From NCBI GenBank assembly GCA_010692645.1, contig JAAHGS010000003.1:1-48600 (forward strand): a DNA stretch of 48,600 nucleotides, written 5' to 3'. Below, piece by piece: positions 27,410 to 35,808 of the stretch (the stretch's first letter is position 1; every line of letters starts with the position of its first letter). Source of the DNA: Symploca sp. SIO2E9 (GTDB lineage Bacteria; Cyanobacteriota; Cyanobacteriia; Cyanobacteriales; Coleofasciculaceae). The notes below the pieces were generated by a model that was not told where the DNA came from, ran no database searches, and was given only the letters and a program-made list of their open reading frames with translations. A program made the translations under genes and the position numbers.

Positions 27410-29767
27410 ATGTCATCGACTCCTCAAGATAACACATTTCAAGATTTTTCTCTAGAATCTATAGAGAATGCTAATCTTGCTGTTCCTAACGACATCATTA
27501 GTGTCACAGATAATCGCCCTTTAGTAGGCGGCGCTAGCGACGAATATCTCCTTGGCGATGAAGGCGACAATCTGATTGCAGGAGGTTTAGGTGATGATCT
27601 CATCCGTGGGCTTGGTGGTAATGACACACTGCGGGGCGATTTCAACAAGCGCTCTTCCGGTGGCTCCAAAGGTGGAAATGACATCATCTTTGGTGGTGAC
27701 GGTGATGATAAAATCGGAGGTAAGGGTGGCAATGATCTCCTCTTTGGTGAAACAGGCAATGACATGATCTGGGGAGATCGAGGCAACGATACATTAGTAG
27801 GTGGCCTTGGTAATGACACCTTAGTTGGGGATACATCTCGTGGAAAAGGCCGTGAAAAAGGCAAAGATACCTTTGTAGTAGGCGTTGGCCAAGGTACAGA
27901 TACTGTCGTTGACTTCCGAGTGGGCAAGGACAGTGTTGGCCTAGCAGCTGGTTTAAGATTTGAGCAACTGAATATCCTTGAAGGTACGGGTGAGCAAGCT
28001 GGCAATACAATTATTCAGGACAATGCCACGGGAGAAAATCTAGCAATCCTGAAAGGAGTTGATAGCAGCGAGCTCGGTAGTAAAGATTTTGTAGAATTCA
28101 TTCCTACTGAGTCTGAGCCAGGATCTCAAGACGGAGGAGGTAGTTCTCAACCACCTGTCGATGATACTCCTGAGCCCGAACCTCAACCAGAACCTGAGCC
28201 CGAACCTCAACCAGAACCTGAGCCCGAACCTCAACCTGAGCCCGAACCTCAACCAGAACCTGAGCCCGAACCTCAACCTGAACCTGAGCCAGAGCCTGAG
28301 CCAGAGCCTCAACCAGAGCCTGAGCCAGAGCCTCAACCAGAGCCTGAGCCAGAGCCTCAACCTGGGCCTCAACCAGAACCTGAGCCTCAACCTGAACCTC
28401 AACCAGAACCTGAGCCCGAGCCTGAGCCTCAACCTGAACCTGAGCCTGAGCCTCAACCAGAGCCTCAACCAGAACCTGAGCCGACTCCTGAGCCAGAGCC
28501 TGAGCCGACTCCTGAGCCAGAGCCTGAGCCAGAGCCTCAACCAGAGCCTCAACCAGAGCCCGAGCCTGAGCCCGAACCTCAACCAGAGCCCGAACCTCAA
28601 CCAGAGCCTCAACCAGAGCCTCAACCAGAGCCCGAGCCCGAGCCCGAACCTCAACCAGAACCTGAGCCCGAGCCCGAACCAGAACCTGAGCCCGAACCTC
28701 AACCAGAGCCCGAGCCCGAACCTCAACCAGAGCCCGAGCCCGAACCTCAACCAGAGCCCGAACCTCAACCAGAGCCCGAACCTCAACCAGAGCCTCAACC
28801 AGAGCCCGAGCCAGAACCTCAACCAGAACCTGAGCCCGAACCAGAACCAGAACCTGAACCTGAGCCCGAGCCTCAACCAGAACCAGAACCAGAACCTGAG
28901 CCTCAACCAGAACCAGAGCCTCAACCTGAGCCCGAGCCTGAGCCTGAGCCTGAGCCCGAGCCTGAGCCTGAGCCTGAGCCCGAACCTGAGCCCGAACCTC
29001 AACCTGAGCCTGAGCCTGAGCCCGAGCCTGAGCCTGAGCCCGAGCCTGAGCCTGAGCCTGAGCCCGAGCCTGAGCCCGAGCCAGATGAAATTCCCACTGA
29101 TTTTGCAATAGGGAGTGGAAATGCTAAATTTAAACCCTCAGATAGCGAAGCTGCGATCGCTGCTACAGGTGCTCCCAGTATTACAATTGGCAACCAAACG
29201 ATCTACATCGGGACACAGCAAGTATCGAGCAACAATCAGAACCCAATCATCGCTAGCTTTGATAGCAGCAACCCTGATAACAACTGGGTACGAACAGACT
29301 ATGAGAGGACTGGTGCTGATAGTGGAGGATATTCCTTGTTCTGGAGTGGTAGCAACCTCTATGCTGCATTTAGCGTAGATGGCACTCAAGGTAGCCCCAG
29401 CGAAGATTTCCGTCGTGCTAGTTCAGATGCTAACCAAAACTGGCTGAGAAGCTACGGCCAAGGAGGCGGTGCCAAAGTTTCTGTTATTGCCAGACTTGAC
29501 CCAGCAACGGGTGAAATGGTTGATGCAGGTTATTTGTCAGCTGTACTCCTTAATGGCAAGAGCAACACGCTGAATATTACTGGCATGTCCGTAAACGACA
29601 AGGGTAATGTTGTTGTCGAGGCTATATCAGCTTTTGGACCTCGCAATCCTGATGGAAGTCGCAAGACCCTAGTTAATCCTGGCGTGAGCCAACCATTCAA
29701 ACAAACGATTGAAATGACGCCAGATTTGGAAACGGTAATTAGCACCAAAGCACCGGGTTGGGTGTAA
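27410..29767 (+). CDS. RTX-repeat protein with a 305-residue Pro-Glu/Gln spacer
   Basis: A 785-residue protein of unusual layout. Residues about 35-140 hold calcium-binding nonapeptide (RTX) repeats such as GGNDLLFGE and [10 protein letters not shown], followed by the usual capping segment ([16 protein letters not shown], about 165-230). Residues 254-558 are almost purely PEPE and PEPQ repeats. A C-terminal globular domain (about 559-785) has no similarity I can name. There is no N-terminal signal peptide; RTX proteins normally use type I export with a C-terminal signal. Here RTX is N-terminal, so the export route is unclear. The Pro-Glu/Gln tract would be an extended, acidic, wall- or matrix-spanning rod. 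Confidence 0.88.
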   Translation: MSSTPQDNTFQDFSLESIENANLAVPNDIISVTDNRPLVGGASDEYLLGDEGDNLIAGGLGDDLIRGLGGNDTLRGDFNKRSSGGSKGGNDIIFGGDGDDKIGGKGGNDLLFGETGNDMIWGDRGNDTLVGGLGNDTLVGDTSRGKGREKGKDTFVVGVGQGTDTVVDFRVGKDSVGLAAGLRFEQLNILEGTGEQAGNTIIQDNATGENLAILKGVDSSELGSKDFVEFIPTESEPGSQDGGGSSQPPVDDTPEPEPQPEPEPEPQPEPEPEPQPEPEPQPEPEPEPQPEPEPEPEPEPQPEPEPEPQPEPEPEPQPGPQPEPEPQPEPQPEPEPEPEPQPEPEPEPQPEPQPEPEPTPEPEPEPTPEPEPEPEPQPEPQPEPEPEPEPQPEPEPQPEPQPEPQPEPEPEPEPQPEPEPEPEPEPEPEPQPEPEPEPQPEPEPEPQPEPEPQPEPEPQPEPQPEPEPEPQPEPEPEPEPEPEPEPEPQPEPEPEPEPQPEPEPQPEPEPEPEPEPEPEPEPEPEPEPEPQPEPEPEPEPEPEPEPEPEPEPEPEPEPDEIPTDFAIGSGNAKFKPSDSEAAIAATGAPSITIGNQTIYIGTQQVSSNNQNPIIASFDSSNPDNNWVRTDYERTGADSGGYSLFWSGSNLYAAFSVDGTQGSPSEDFRRASSDANQNWLRSYGQGGGAKVSVIARLDPATGEMVDAGYLSAVLLNGKSNTLNITGMSVNDKGNVVVEAISAFGPRNPDGSRKTLVNPGVSQPFKQTIEMTPDLETVISTKAPGWV
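28169..29083 (+). repeat. 915-bp coding repeat (Pro-Glu-Pro-Glu/Gln)
   Basis: The tract is built of 6-base and 12-base units of CCT/CCC/CCA with GAG/GAA/CAA codons. Glu is written GAG or GAA and Pro CCT, CCC or CCA in shifting larger blocks. Because units lack stop codons in every frame, four reading frames stay open across it; only the frame of the 785-residue protein is considered real. Repeat number is likely to vary between strains and between assemblies. Confidence 0.97.
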
Positions 29768-29834
29768 ATATGCTTACGATTAGTTCTCATGAGTTCATGA
29801 GTTCTTGACATCTCCCATATTTCTCATCTGTTTT

Positions 29835-29861
29835 AACCTCCCCAAAAGGGGAGGTTATATT
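29835..29861 (+). terminator. Intrinsic terminator after the RTX/Pro-Glu gene
   Basis: AACCTCCCC (29835-29843) pairs with GGGGAGGTT (29848-29856) around AAAA, followed by ATATTTTT. It lies 67 bases after the stop. Confidence 0.85.
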
Positions 29862-30005
29862 TTTCCTATTCTCAAAGGAGAGAGGTAGAGAGAGGTTAAC
29901 GAGGGCTTCCCCGCACTAGGGTTCAATTATTATACTTTAGTAGTATATGAAAGTAGCTTATAGAGCTTTTACTATCAGCATTGTAACTCTATTGATATCT
30001 TTACT

Positions 30006-30995
30006 ATGTCCCTTGAGGTAAACCCTGTAGAACTTTCTGTGGTAATTCCTCTTTATAATGAAGAGCCTAATATTGACCGTCTATTTGAGCGACTCGAATC
30101 AGTATTAGAGCGTCTAAACACTACTTATGAGATTGTTTGTGTCAATGATGGCTCTAACGACGATACTTTCACCTGTTTAATCAGGCATCATGATCGTAAC
30201 CCAGCGATTAAAGCAATCAATTTATCCCGCAATTTTGGTAAAGAAATTGCCATTACTGCTGCTATTGACTATGCTACCGGTGCTACAGTTGTCCCTATCG
30301 ATGCTGATCTTCAAGACCCCCCAGAATTAATTGAGCAAATGCTTGCTAAATGGCGCGAAGGTTATGATGTAGTCTACGCAACTAGGCGCTCGCGTCGGGG
30401 AGAAAGTTGGCTTAAGCGCTTAACAGCTGATGTTTTCTACCGAACGATTGGTAAGATGACTCCTGTGCCCATTCCCAGGAACACTGGAGACTTTCGTTTA
30501 CTAGACAGACGTGTAGTAGAAGCGCTGAAGCAAATGCCTGAAAGGACGCGGTTTATGAAAGGGCTATTTACCTGGGTTGGTTTTAAGCAAACGTCCGTAC
30601 TATTTGATCGCGAACCCCGTTTTAAAGGTAATACTACTTTTAACTACTGGAAACTCTGGAACTTTGCCCTTGATGGGATTACCTCATTTAGCTTTCTTCC
30701 CCTAAAAGTCTGGAGCTATATCGGTTTAATTATATCCCTAATTTCATTGCTTTATGCAAGTTTTTTAATTATTAGGACTTTGATGTATGGTAATCCAGTG
30801 CCTGGTTATGCTTCCTTGATGGTGGCTGTACTATTTTTAGGAGGTATTCAGTTGCTAACGCTGGGTATTATTGGGGAATATCTGGGTCGTGTCTACGAAG
30901 AGGTCAAGAAACGCCCGCTGTATTTTGTGCGAGAATTCTATGGCTTTGGCAAGAACTCAGAGATAGACAAGGAATTTTATAAAAATCTCAAGTAA
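30006..30995 (+). CDS. Family 2 membrane glycosyltransferase (DPM1/GtrB/ArnC-like)
   Basis: Transfers a sugar from a nucleotide donor, usually to a polyprenyl phosphate. The 329-residue protein has the GT-A start SVVIPLYNEEPNIDRLFE, the metal motif PIDADLQDPPE and the family segment NTGDFRLLDRRV. Two C-terminal membrane helices (about 236-260 and 268-295) are followed by YLGRVYEEVKKRPLY, typical of this group. It could make lipid-linked sugar for surface polymers or for modifying the nearby exoproteins; the sugar is unknown. The VTT gene follows 80 bases later on the same strand. Confidence 0.92.
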   Translation: MSLEVNPVELSVVIPLYNEEPNIDRLFERLESVLERLNTTYEIVCVNDGSNDDTFTCLIRHHDRNPAIKAINLSRNFGKEIAITAAIDYATGATVVPIDADLQDPPELIEQMLAKWREGYDVVYATRRSRRGESWLKRLTADVFYRTIGKMTPVPIPRNTGDFRLLDRRVVEALKQMPERTRFMKGLFTWVGFKQTSVLFDREPRFKGNTTFNYWKLWNFALDGITSFSFLPLKVWSYIGLIISLISLLYASFLIIRTLMYGNPVPGYASLMVAVLFLGGIQLLTLGIIGEYLGRVYEEVKKRPLYFVREFYGFGKNSEIDKEFYKNLK

Positions 30996-31075
30996 GACAA
31001 AAAAATCTAGATATTTTTTAAATTAAGATTTGTTATTACTAAAAATTGTATTTAATAACCTAGGAGTTTTGCTTA

Positions 31076-31753
31076 ATGTTAAATTTAAAAAGTGGTATTT
31101 TTATACTCCTAGTCCTCTGCATTATCGCTACTGGTGTAGGAGTTTACCTACTAGGAGGTGTCAACGAAAAACAGTTGCAGTATTGGCTAGATCAGGCGGG
31201 CATTTGGGCTCCAATTATTTATGTTGCTCTCTATACTCTAGGAACATTATTAATATTGCCCTCAACACCACTCAACCTAAGTGGCGGTGCAATTTTTGGT
31301 CCTTGGTTGGGCACCCTTTGGACAGCTGTTGCAGCTATAATTGCAGCAGTAGTAGCTTTTGCCTTTACACGCACGGCGGGACGAGGTCTTGTGGCAAGAA
31401 AGTTTGCTGGGCGCTGGGAAGCAATGGATGCTGAGATGCGTCAGGGGGGCTTATTCTACATGTTTGCCATCCGGCTATTACCGATAATACCCTATGGGTT
31501 AGTCAATTTCACTGCTGGTTTGACGTCGATTCGCTTCAGAGATTACCTTATAGGTACTATTATCGGTACAGTTCCTGGAATCTTCCCTTTTGTATTGATG
31601 GGGGCTGGTGTACGGGGCTTCGACAAAGACAATCTTATACCTTTATTATCTGCTTTTGCCTTAACAGGGATGTTAGTTGGGGGTGCCACTTGGTATCGAC
31701 GCCGCCGTCAATCTCCCCAGGAAGCTCTGGAAGAAAAGGAAAGACAAAGATAG
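31076..31753 (+). CDS. TVP38/TMEM64 (VTT domain) membrane protein
   Basis: A 225-residue inner-membrane protein. The VTT/SNARE-associated domain is marked by LPSTPLNLSGGAIFGPWLGT, RTAGRGLVARK, IRLLPIIPYGLVNFTAGLT and YLIGTIIGTVPGIFPF. Related DedA/VTT proteins act as lipid scramblases or flippases. Location just after a polyprenyl-type glycosyltransferase suggests recycling or flipping of a lipid carrier, but this is inference. The tail is short, basic and cytoplasmic. Confidence 0.9.
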   Translation: MLNLKSGIFILLVLCIIATGVGVYLLGGVNEKQLQYWLDQAGIWAPIIYVALYTLGTLLILPSTPLNLSGGAIFGPWLGTLWTAVAAIIAAVVAFAFTRTAGRGLVARKFAGRWEAMDAEMRQGGLFYMFAIRLLPIIPYGLVNFTAGLTSIRFRDYLIGTIIGTVPGIFPFVLMGAGVRGFDKDNLIPLLSAFALTGMLVGGATWYRRRRQSPQEALEEKERQR

Positions 31754-31838
31754 CTTAAAGAGATGGAAGCCAATTTTAGTCATTACAAGCATATTCATTA
31801 GCCCCTCAAATTTCCCACCATGTAGCCCTCACCCCCAG

Positions 31839-31864
31839 CCCCTCTCCTAACTTTGGGAGAGGGG
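31839..31864. repeat. GC-rich palindromic repeat / terminator between convergent genes
   Basis: CCCCTCTCC (31839-31847) pairs with GGAGAGGGG (31856-31864), within the segment CCCTCACCCCCAGCCCCTCT that recurs widely between cyanobacterial genes. It lies between the VTT gene (ends 31753) and the convergent cyclase gene (ends 31885), so it may stop transcription from both sides. Confidence 0.6.
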
Positions 31865-31884
31865 AGTAGATGGCAATTGGGCTT

Positions 31885-34467
31885 TCATCGCCTTGGCCCA
31901 TCTGTCTCCTGCCTCCTGCTTTGTCGCGAAGCGAGTTGACAGCGTTGAAGATAAATTTGAGCAACTTTATCCCTAGGATTAACTTGCAGACAATCTTCAA
32001 ATATTTGTGCGGCCTCTCGATAAGCACGGTGATAATAAAGAAATAAACCCTCTTCAAAAACTTGTTTCGTAGCCAATTTGCTCTCTTTAAGTTGAGGTTC
32101 ATCCCCATCAAACACTTCAAAGACTCCTACAGATTTTGACTTGCCCTTGACTTTTACTTGGTCTATGAAGCGAATACAATACTCAGCAGGATTCTGCAAA
32201 TTGGCAAAAGTGTAGTGAGAGATTAACAGAGAAACTTCATACTCTTTAGTTAGGTTTTCAAGACGAGAAGCTAAATTGACCGCATCACTAATTACGGTGC
32301 CATCCATCCGCTTGTTTCCCCCTACGGTTCCCAGCATTAAAGAACCAGTGTTAATACCAATGCCTATTTTAATTGGTCTACGTTCTGACCGTTGTCGAGT
32401 TTGATTGTACTGGGCAAGCCTCTTTAACATTGCAATTCCGGCTTGAACAGCATCATCAGGATTACGGCTAAACAGAGCCATAATCGCATCGCCAATGTAT
32501 TTATCGATAAAGCCTCCATTTTCAACAATGGCAGGTTCCATACGGCTTAAGAAAGCATTGATCAATTTAAAATTGTCTTCTGGTGTGATCTGTTCTGAAA
32601 TGGCAGTGAAGTTACGAATATCGGCAAATAGAATTGACATCTCCTTTTGAATTTGGTCACCTAATTTAACATCAATAATGCTCTGTTTGTTCAAAATTTG
32701 GAGAAATTCATGGGGAACAAAGCGCTCATAAGCTAGATTTACTTGCATTAGTGTCTCAGTAAACTCTTTACGCTCTAACTCTGCTTTTTTACGCTCAGTG
32801 ATATCTTGAAAGGCAATAATCGCGTAATCAATGTTGCCTGATTCATCGTAGATTGGTGTTCCCCAAGATTCCATGGGAATAATCTTATCCCCTTGATGTA
32901 TTTCTAGATCATCAGCAGTGGCAATCAAGCCCCTTAAAGCTTGCACTATGGGCAAATTATCGGAGGGATAAAGTTGATTAGTTCCAGCAACATAATGTTG
33001 ATAAATATTAGTTAATTCTTCGGCAGTCGCTGAAGCCACAACTCCTTTACCTAACAATTCCTGAGCTCTTTGATTGACGAAGCAAAGTTTGCCATTAGCA
33101 TCAACCACTGCTACACCAACCGGCACGGCTTCTAGGAATTGAGCTAGCTTCCTTTCACTGGCGCGTGTAACTTCCTCTGCTTTATGCTGCACTTGATCGA
33201 ACTCTTGAGTAATGCTAGATAGTAAGATTTCTAAGTTGCCTTTTTCCTGCTGCAACTCTAAGCTATGGAACAGTGTAATTGCGATCGCAGAACCTGCCAA
33301 TGCCAATAATGGGGAGATGGTGGGCAGCCACCAACCTTGAAGAAAAGTCACATAGCTGCTGGTAATTAGAATTACCCCTACTGATAAAATACCTATACCA
33401 ACAGCTGCCTCTTTAAAATAAAGATTACTTCTGAATAAATCTGTCTTCAGTAACTTCCAAGCTACTGTAGCACCAGTAAATGACCAACCTAAAATCCATA
33501 GCCACTCCCAGGGTTCTGACCAAGTTTTGAGCAATACTCGCCCTTCGATGGCTGCACTCAAAATCTGGCTGGTTAAATTGGCATGAATAACTACACCAGA
33601 AGAAGGCTTGCTACCACTGCTGTAAGTAGTATGAAAAGTATCCTTGAAGCTCTGTGCAGTTGAACCAATTAAAACAATACGATTGCGCAATAGTTCTGAT
33701 GGAACTCGCTGGTTGAGGATATCCGTCAGAGATACACTCAGGAAGCTTTCTTTTGAGCCACGAAAGTTAGATAGGATTTGATAACCACCAGCATCGGCGC
33801 GGACATAACCTCCATCATTACTTTGAAAAGGGACAAATATAGCTTTACCTAACCTTATATGTCCTTTGGCAGCATCTATCTGTTTGAGAGTAATACCTTC
33901 TAATTCCAGATACATCAAAGCTAGTCTGGCTCCCAAGCTCAGTTGAAGACGACCATCCTCAGTAATTAAAGATATCAAGGCTCGACGCACCTTGCCATCT
34001 GCATCTAAGACTAAGTCAGCTGCGGCTACTTGCCCTAGCTCACTCAAGCTTGGTGGCGGCGCAACTGCATCCTCAACAACTTTTTCAACACCAATCAGGT
34101 TGGGAGTCGATTCAAACACCTCAAGCAATGCCTGATGTCCAGGTGTAACTGGCAAATCTCGATATAAATCTAAACCAATAACTCTCGGTTGTCCTGCTTT
34201 AATTGTTTCAATTAGTTGAGCCAAGACAGCATCAGGAATTGGCCATTTCCCTACCTTTTTAAGATCTGACTCATCAATAGTTACAATGACAATACGTCGT
34301 TCAATTGGCTCTTGGGGACGCAGGCGAAATAGATGATCGAGAGTTGCCCACTCCAGTAACTGGAACAATCCAGCATAGCTAGCAGCAATAACTAATCCTG
34401 CTACGCTGGATGTGGCAATTAGTACTCCCCGCCATCGCCAAATTTGCTTGCTTAGCTTTGGCAACAT
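31885..34467 (-). CDS. CHASE2-PAS-class III adenylate/guanylate cyclase
   Basis: An 860-residue membrane receptor. An N-terminal helix (about 14-34) leads into an extracytoplasmic CHASE2 domain (IVIVTIDESDLKK, RVIGLDLYRD, VLIGSTAQSFKD), then three helices (about 318-400), a PAS domain (about 435-560) and a class III cyclase domain (about 590-760). Catalytic features are present: metal Asp in SILFADIRNFTAIS, FIDKYIGDAIMALF, and NLASRLE with Asn and Arg. A TPR-like helical tail closes it. Nucleotide specificity is likely cAMP but not proven. It is the third gene in order after the CHAT and DUF928 genes on the same strand. Confidence 0.93.
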   Translation of the reverse strand: MLPKLSKQIWRWRGVLIATSSVAGLVIAASYAGLFQLLEWATLDHLFRLRPQEPIERRIVIVTIDESDLKKVGKWPIPDAVLAQLIETIKAGQPRVIGLDLYRDLPVTPGHQALLEVFESTPNLIGVEKVVEDAVAPPPSLSELGQVAAADLVLDADGKVRRALISLITEDGRLQLSLGARLALMYLELEGITLKQIDAAKGHIRLGKAIFVPFQSNDGGYVRADAGGYQILSNFRGSKESFLSVSLTDILNQRVPSELLRNRIVLIGSTAQSFKDTFHTTYSSGSKPSSGVVIHANLTSQILSAAIEGRVLLKTWSEPWEWLWILGWSFTGATVAWKLLKTDLFRSNLYFKEAAVGIGILSVGVILITSSYVTFLQGWWLPTISPLLALAGSAIAITLFHSLELQQEKGNLEILLSSITQEFDQVQHKAEEVTRASERKLAQFLEAVPVGVAVVDANGKLCFVNQRAQELLGKGVVASATAEELTNIYQHYVAGTNQLYPSDNLPIVQALRGLIATADDLEIHQGDKIIPMESWGTPIYDESGNIDYAIIAFQDITERKKAELERKEFTETLMQVNLAYERFVPHEFLQILNKQSIIDVKLGDQIQKEMSILFADIRNFTAISEQITPEDNFKLINAFLSRMEPAIVENGGFIDKYIGDAIMALFSRNPDDAVQAGIAMLKRLAQYNQTRQRSERRPIKIGIGINTGSLMLGTVGGNKRMDGTVISDAVNLASRLENLTKEYEVSLLISHYTFANLQNPAEYCIRFIDQVKVKGKSKSVGVFEVFDGDEPQLKESKLATKQVFEEGLFLYYHRAYREAAQIFEDCLQVNPRDKVAQIYLQRCQLASRQSRRQETDGPRR

Positions 34468-34629
34468 GTGTAATTAAAACGGGAGTTAGACTGATAAGCT
34501 CTGAGGCATTTAAGTTGTATCTAGGAAAAGAAAAGACTCCAGAGTACAAGGGATTGAGAGTTTTCTCAATCAAAAAAATATACAATTCAGATGAATTTTA
34601 GCATAATTATGAGTTCTTAAGCGTTGAGC

Positions 34630-35532
34630 CTATTCTAATAGAGGTTTGCCAGAGATTGCTTCTAATCCCACTGACCTTAAGATTTCTTCCCAGCTAGAGG
34701 TTATATTTGCATTTTTAGGGTGCGATTGCTTAAGTTGTGCGATCGCTGTCAGGGTATCGTACCAAATCCCTTCCAAGCCATACCAGACAGCACGTTCAGA
34801 TGGAGACATACTCTCTAGTTTGCTTATCTGTTCTGAATCTAGCTCTATTCTTTTAATTTCTCCTTGTACCTTGGGATCGCCTGGTCTTAGAGCCTGTCCA
34901 CAAATTGTCACTAAAGACCAATTGTAAGTTTTGCCAATTTCTAGAGCTGGGGCATCTTCTGGGAGTTCAAAGCTGATAATACCAGGATTGCTAGCAATTG
35001 GAAAGATAGTCTGGTAATAGTAATCCTCGTTGGCATCCCTCAAACTAAAAAAGGCTCTTTTGGCAGAAGTTTCTGGTAAATAGACAAAGAAGGTTGGACG
35101 CTCTGCCACGGTGAAACCATAGTTAGTATTTGGTATCAATGGAGTGACATAGGGAGTAACTGCTTCGGCATCTTGGGGACATTTGCCACGGGATGCTGCT
35201 CCCACCGTATATTTTGGTTTTCCTACCCCTGGAGGTATGAAAGTAACGCTGAAACTCAAAATACTGTTTATGGATTGACTGGGAGAAGCTGGTTGATACT
35301 GAGTGATATTCATCGGGTTAAATTCCTCTTTGCTCTCCCTTTTCTGGAGTGCCTGATCAAAGTGCCCCAGTTGCGGAGTGTCTTGATCATTCAATAGCGT
35401 TTCTGAAGACCATTTGTGATCAGATATTTCTTGCCCATGGATTGGCACAACACCGATAATTGAAAGTTCTATAAACAGGGCGACAGAAACAAGTTTCAGA
35501 GGCAAATAGTCATTCTTAGTGACCATGATCAA
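34630..35532 (-). CDS. DUF928 exported protein
   Basis: A 300-residue protein with an N-terminal hydrophobic signal segment (LVSVALFIELSIIGVVPIHG) and then a soluble domain. Marks of DUF928 are GAASRGKCPQDAEAVTPYVTPLIP, ERPTFFVYLPETSAKRAFFSLRD and the segment around GKTYNWSLVTICG. Its function is unknown. It lies 162 bases before the cyclase gene and 276 bases after the CHAT gene, all on the minus strand; as I recall, DUF928 genes often neighbour CHAT, CHASE2 and haemagglutinin genes in cyanobacteria. Likely periplasmic. Confidence 0.85.
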   Translation of the reverse strand: MIMVTKNDYLPLKLVSVALFIELSIIGVVPIHGQEISDHKWSSETLLNDQDTPQLGHFDQALQKRESKEEFNPMNITQYQPASPSQSINSILSFSVTFIPPGVGKPKYTVGAASRGKCPQDAEAVTPYVTPLIPNTNYGFTVAERPTFFVYLPETSAKRAFFSLRDANEDYYYQTIFPIASNPGIISFELPEDAPALEIGKTYNWSLVTICGQALRPGDPKVQGEIKRIELDSEQISKLESMSPSERAVWYGLEGIWYDTLTAIAQLKQSHPKNANITSSWEEILRSVGLEAISGKPLLE

Positions 35533-35808
35533 TAACCTTTTTTAAAAGAATTTTATCGAGAGCAATTCAGCTTCATTACTATTTGTATGATTTGATATTT
35601 TTTGTTGTTTTTTTGCTTTTAATTATGGCATCAACCCAATCATCAACAACTAAAAATCAACTTTAAACTAACTCTATCAAACTAACCTTATTTTACTGTA
35701 TTACTCTTGTCATCGATATTCATCCATGTACTTTCCTAAAAGTTTATATCTTTGTTCCTGCAAACTAAATCAAAAGAGTCAAGGATTTATAACATTCTGC
35801 TGACTAAC

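Noticed and set aside
28169-29083. CRISPR-like array
   Set aside because: Units are 6-12 bases, in frame, without spacers of constant length; it is a coding repeat.
28040-29111. Long open frames (about 316-334 codons) on both strands over the Pro-Glu repeat
   Set aside because: The repeat units lack stop codons in several frames. The predicted products are low-complexity (LWLRFG, QAQARA, NLSPSL) shadows of the real frame.
30900-31075. Riboswitch before the VTT gene
   Set aside because: Only an AT-rich spacer is present, with no pairing beyond chance.
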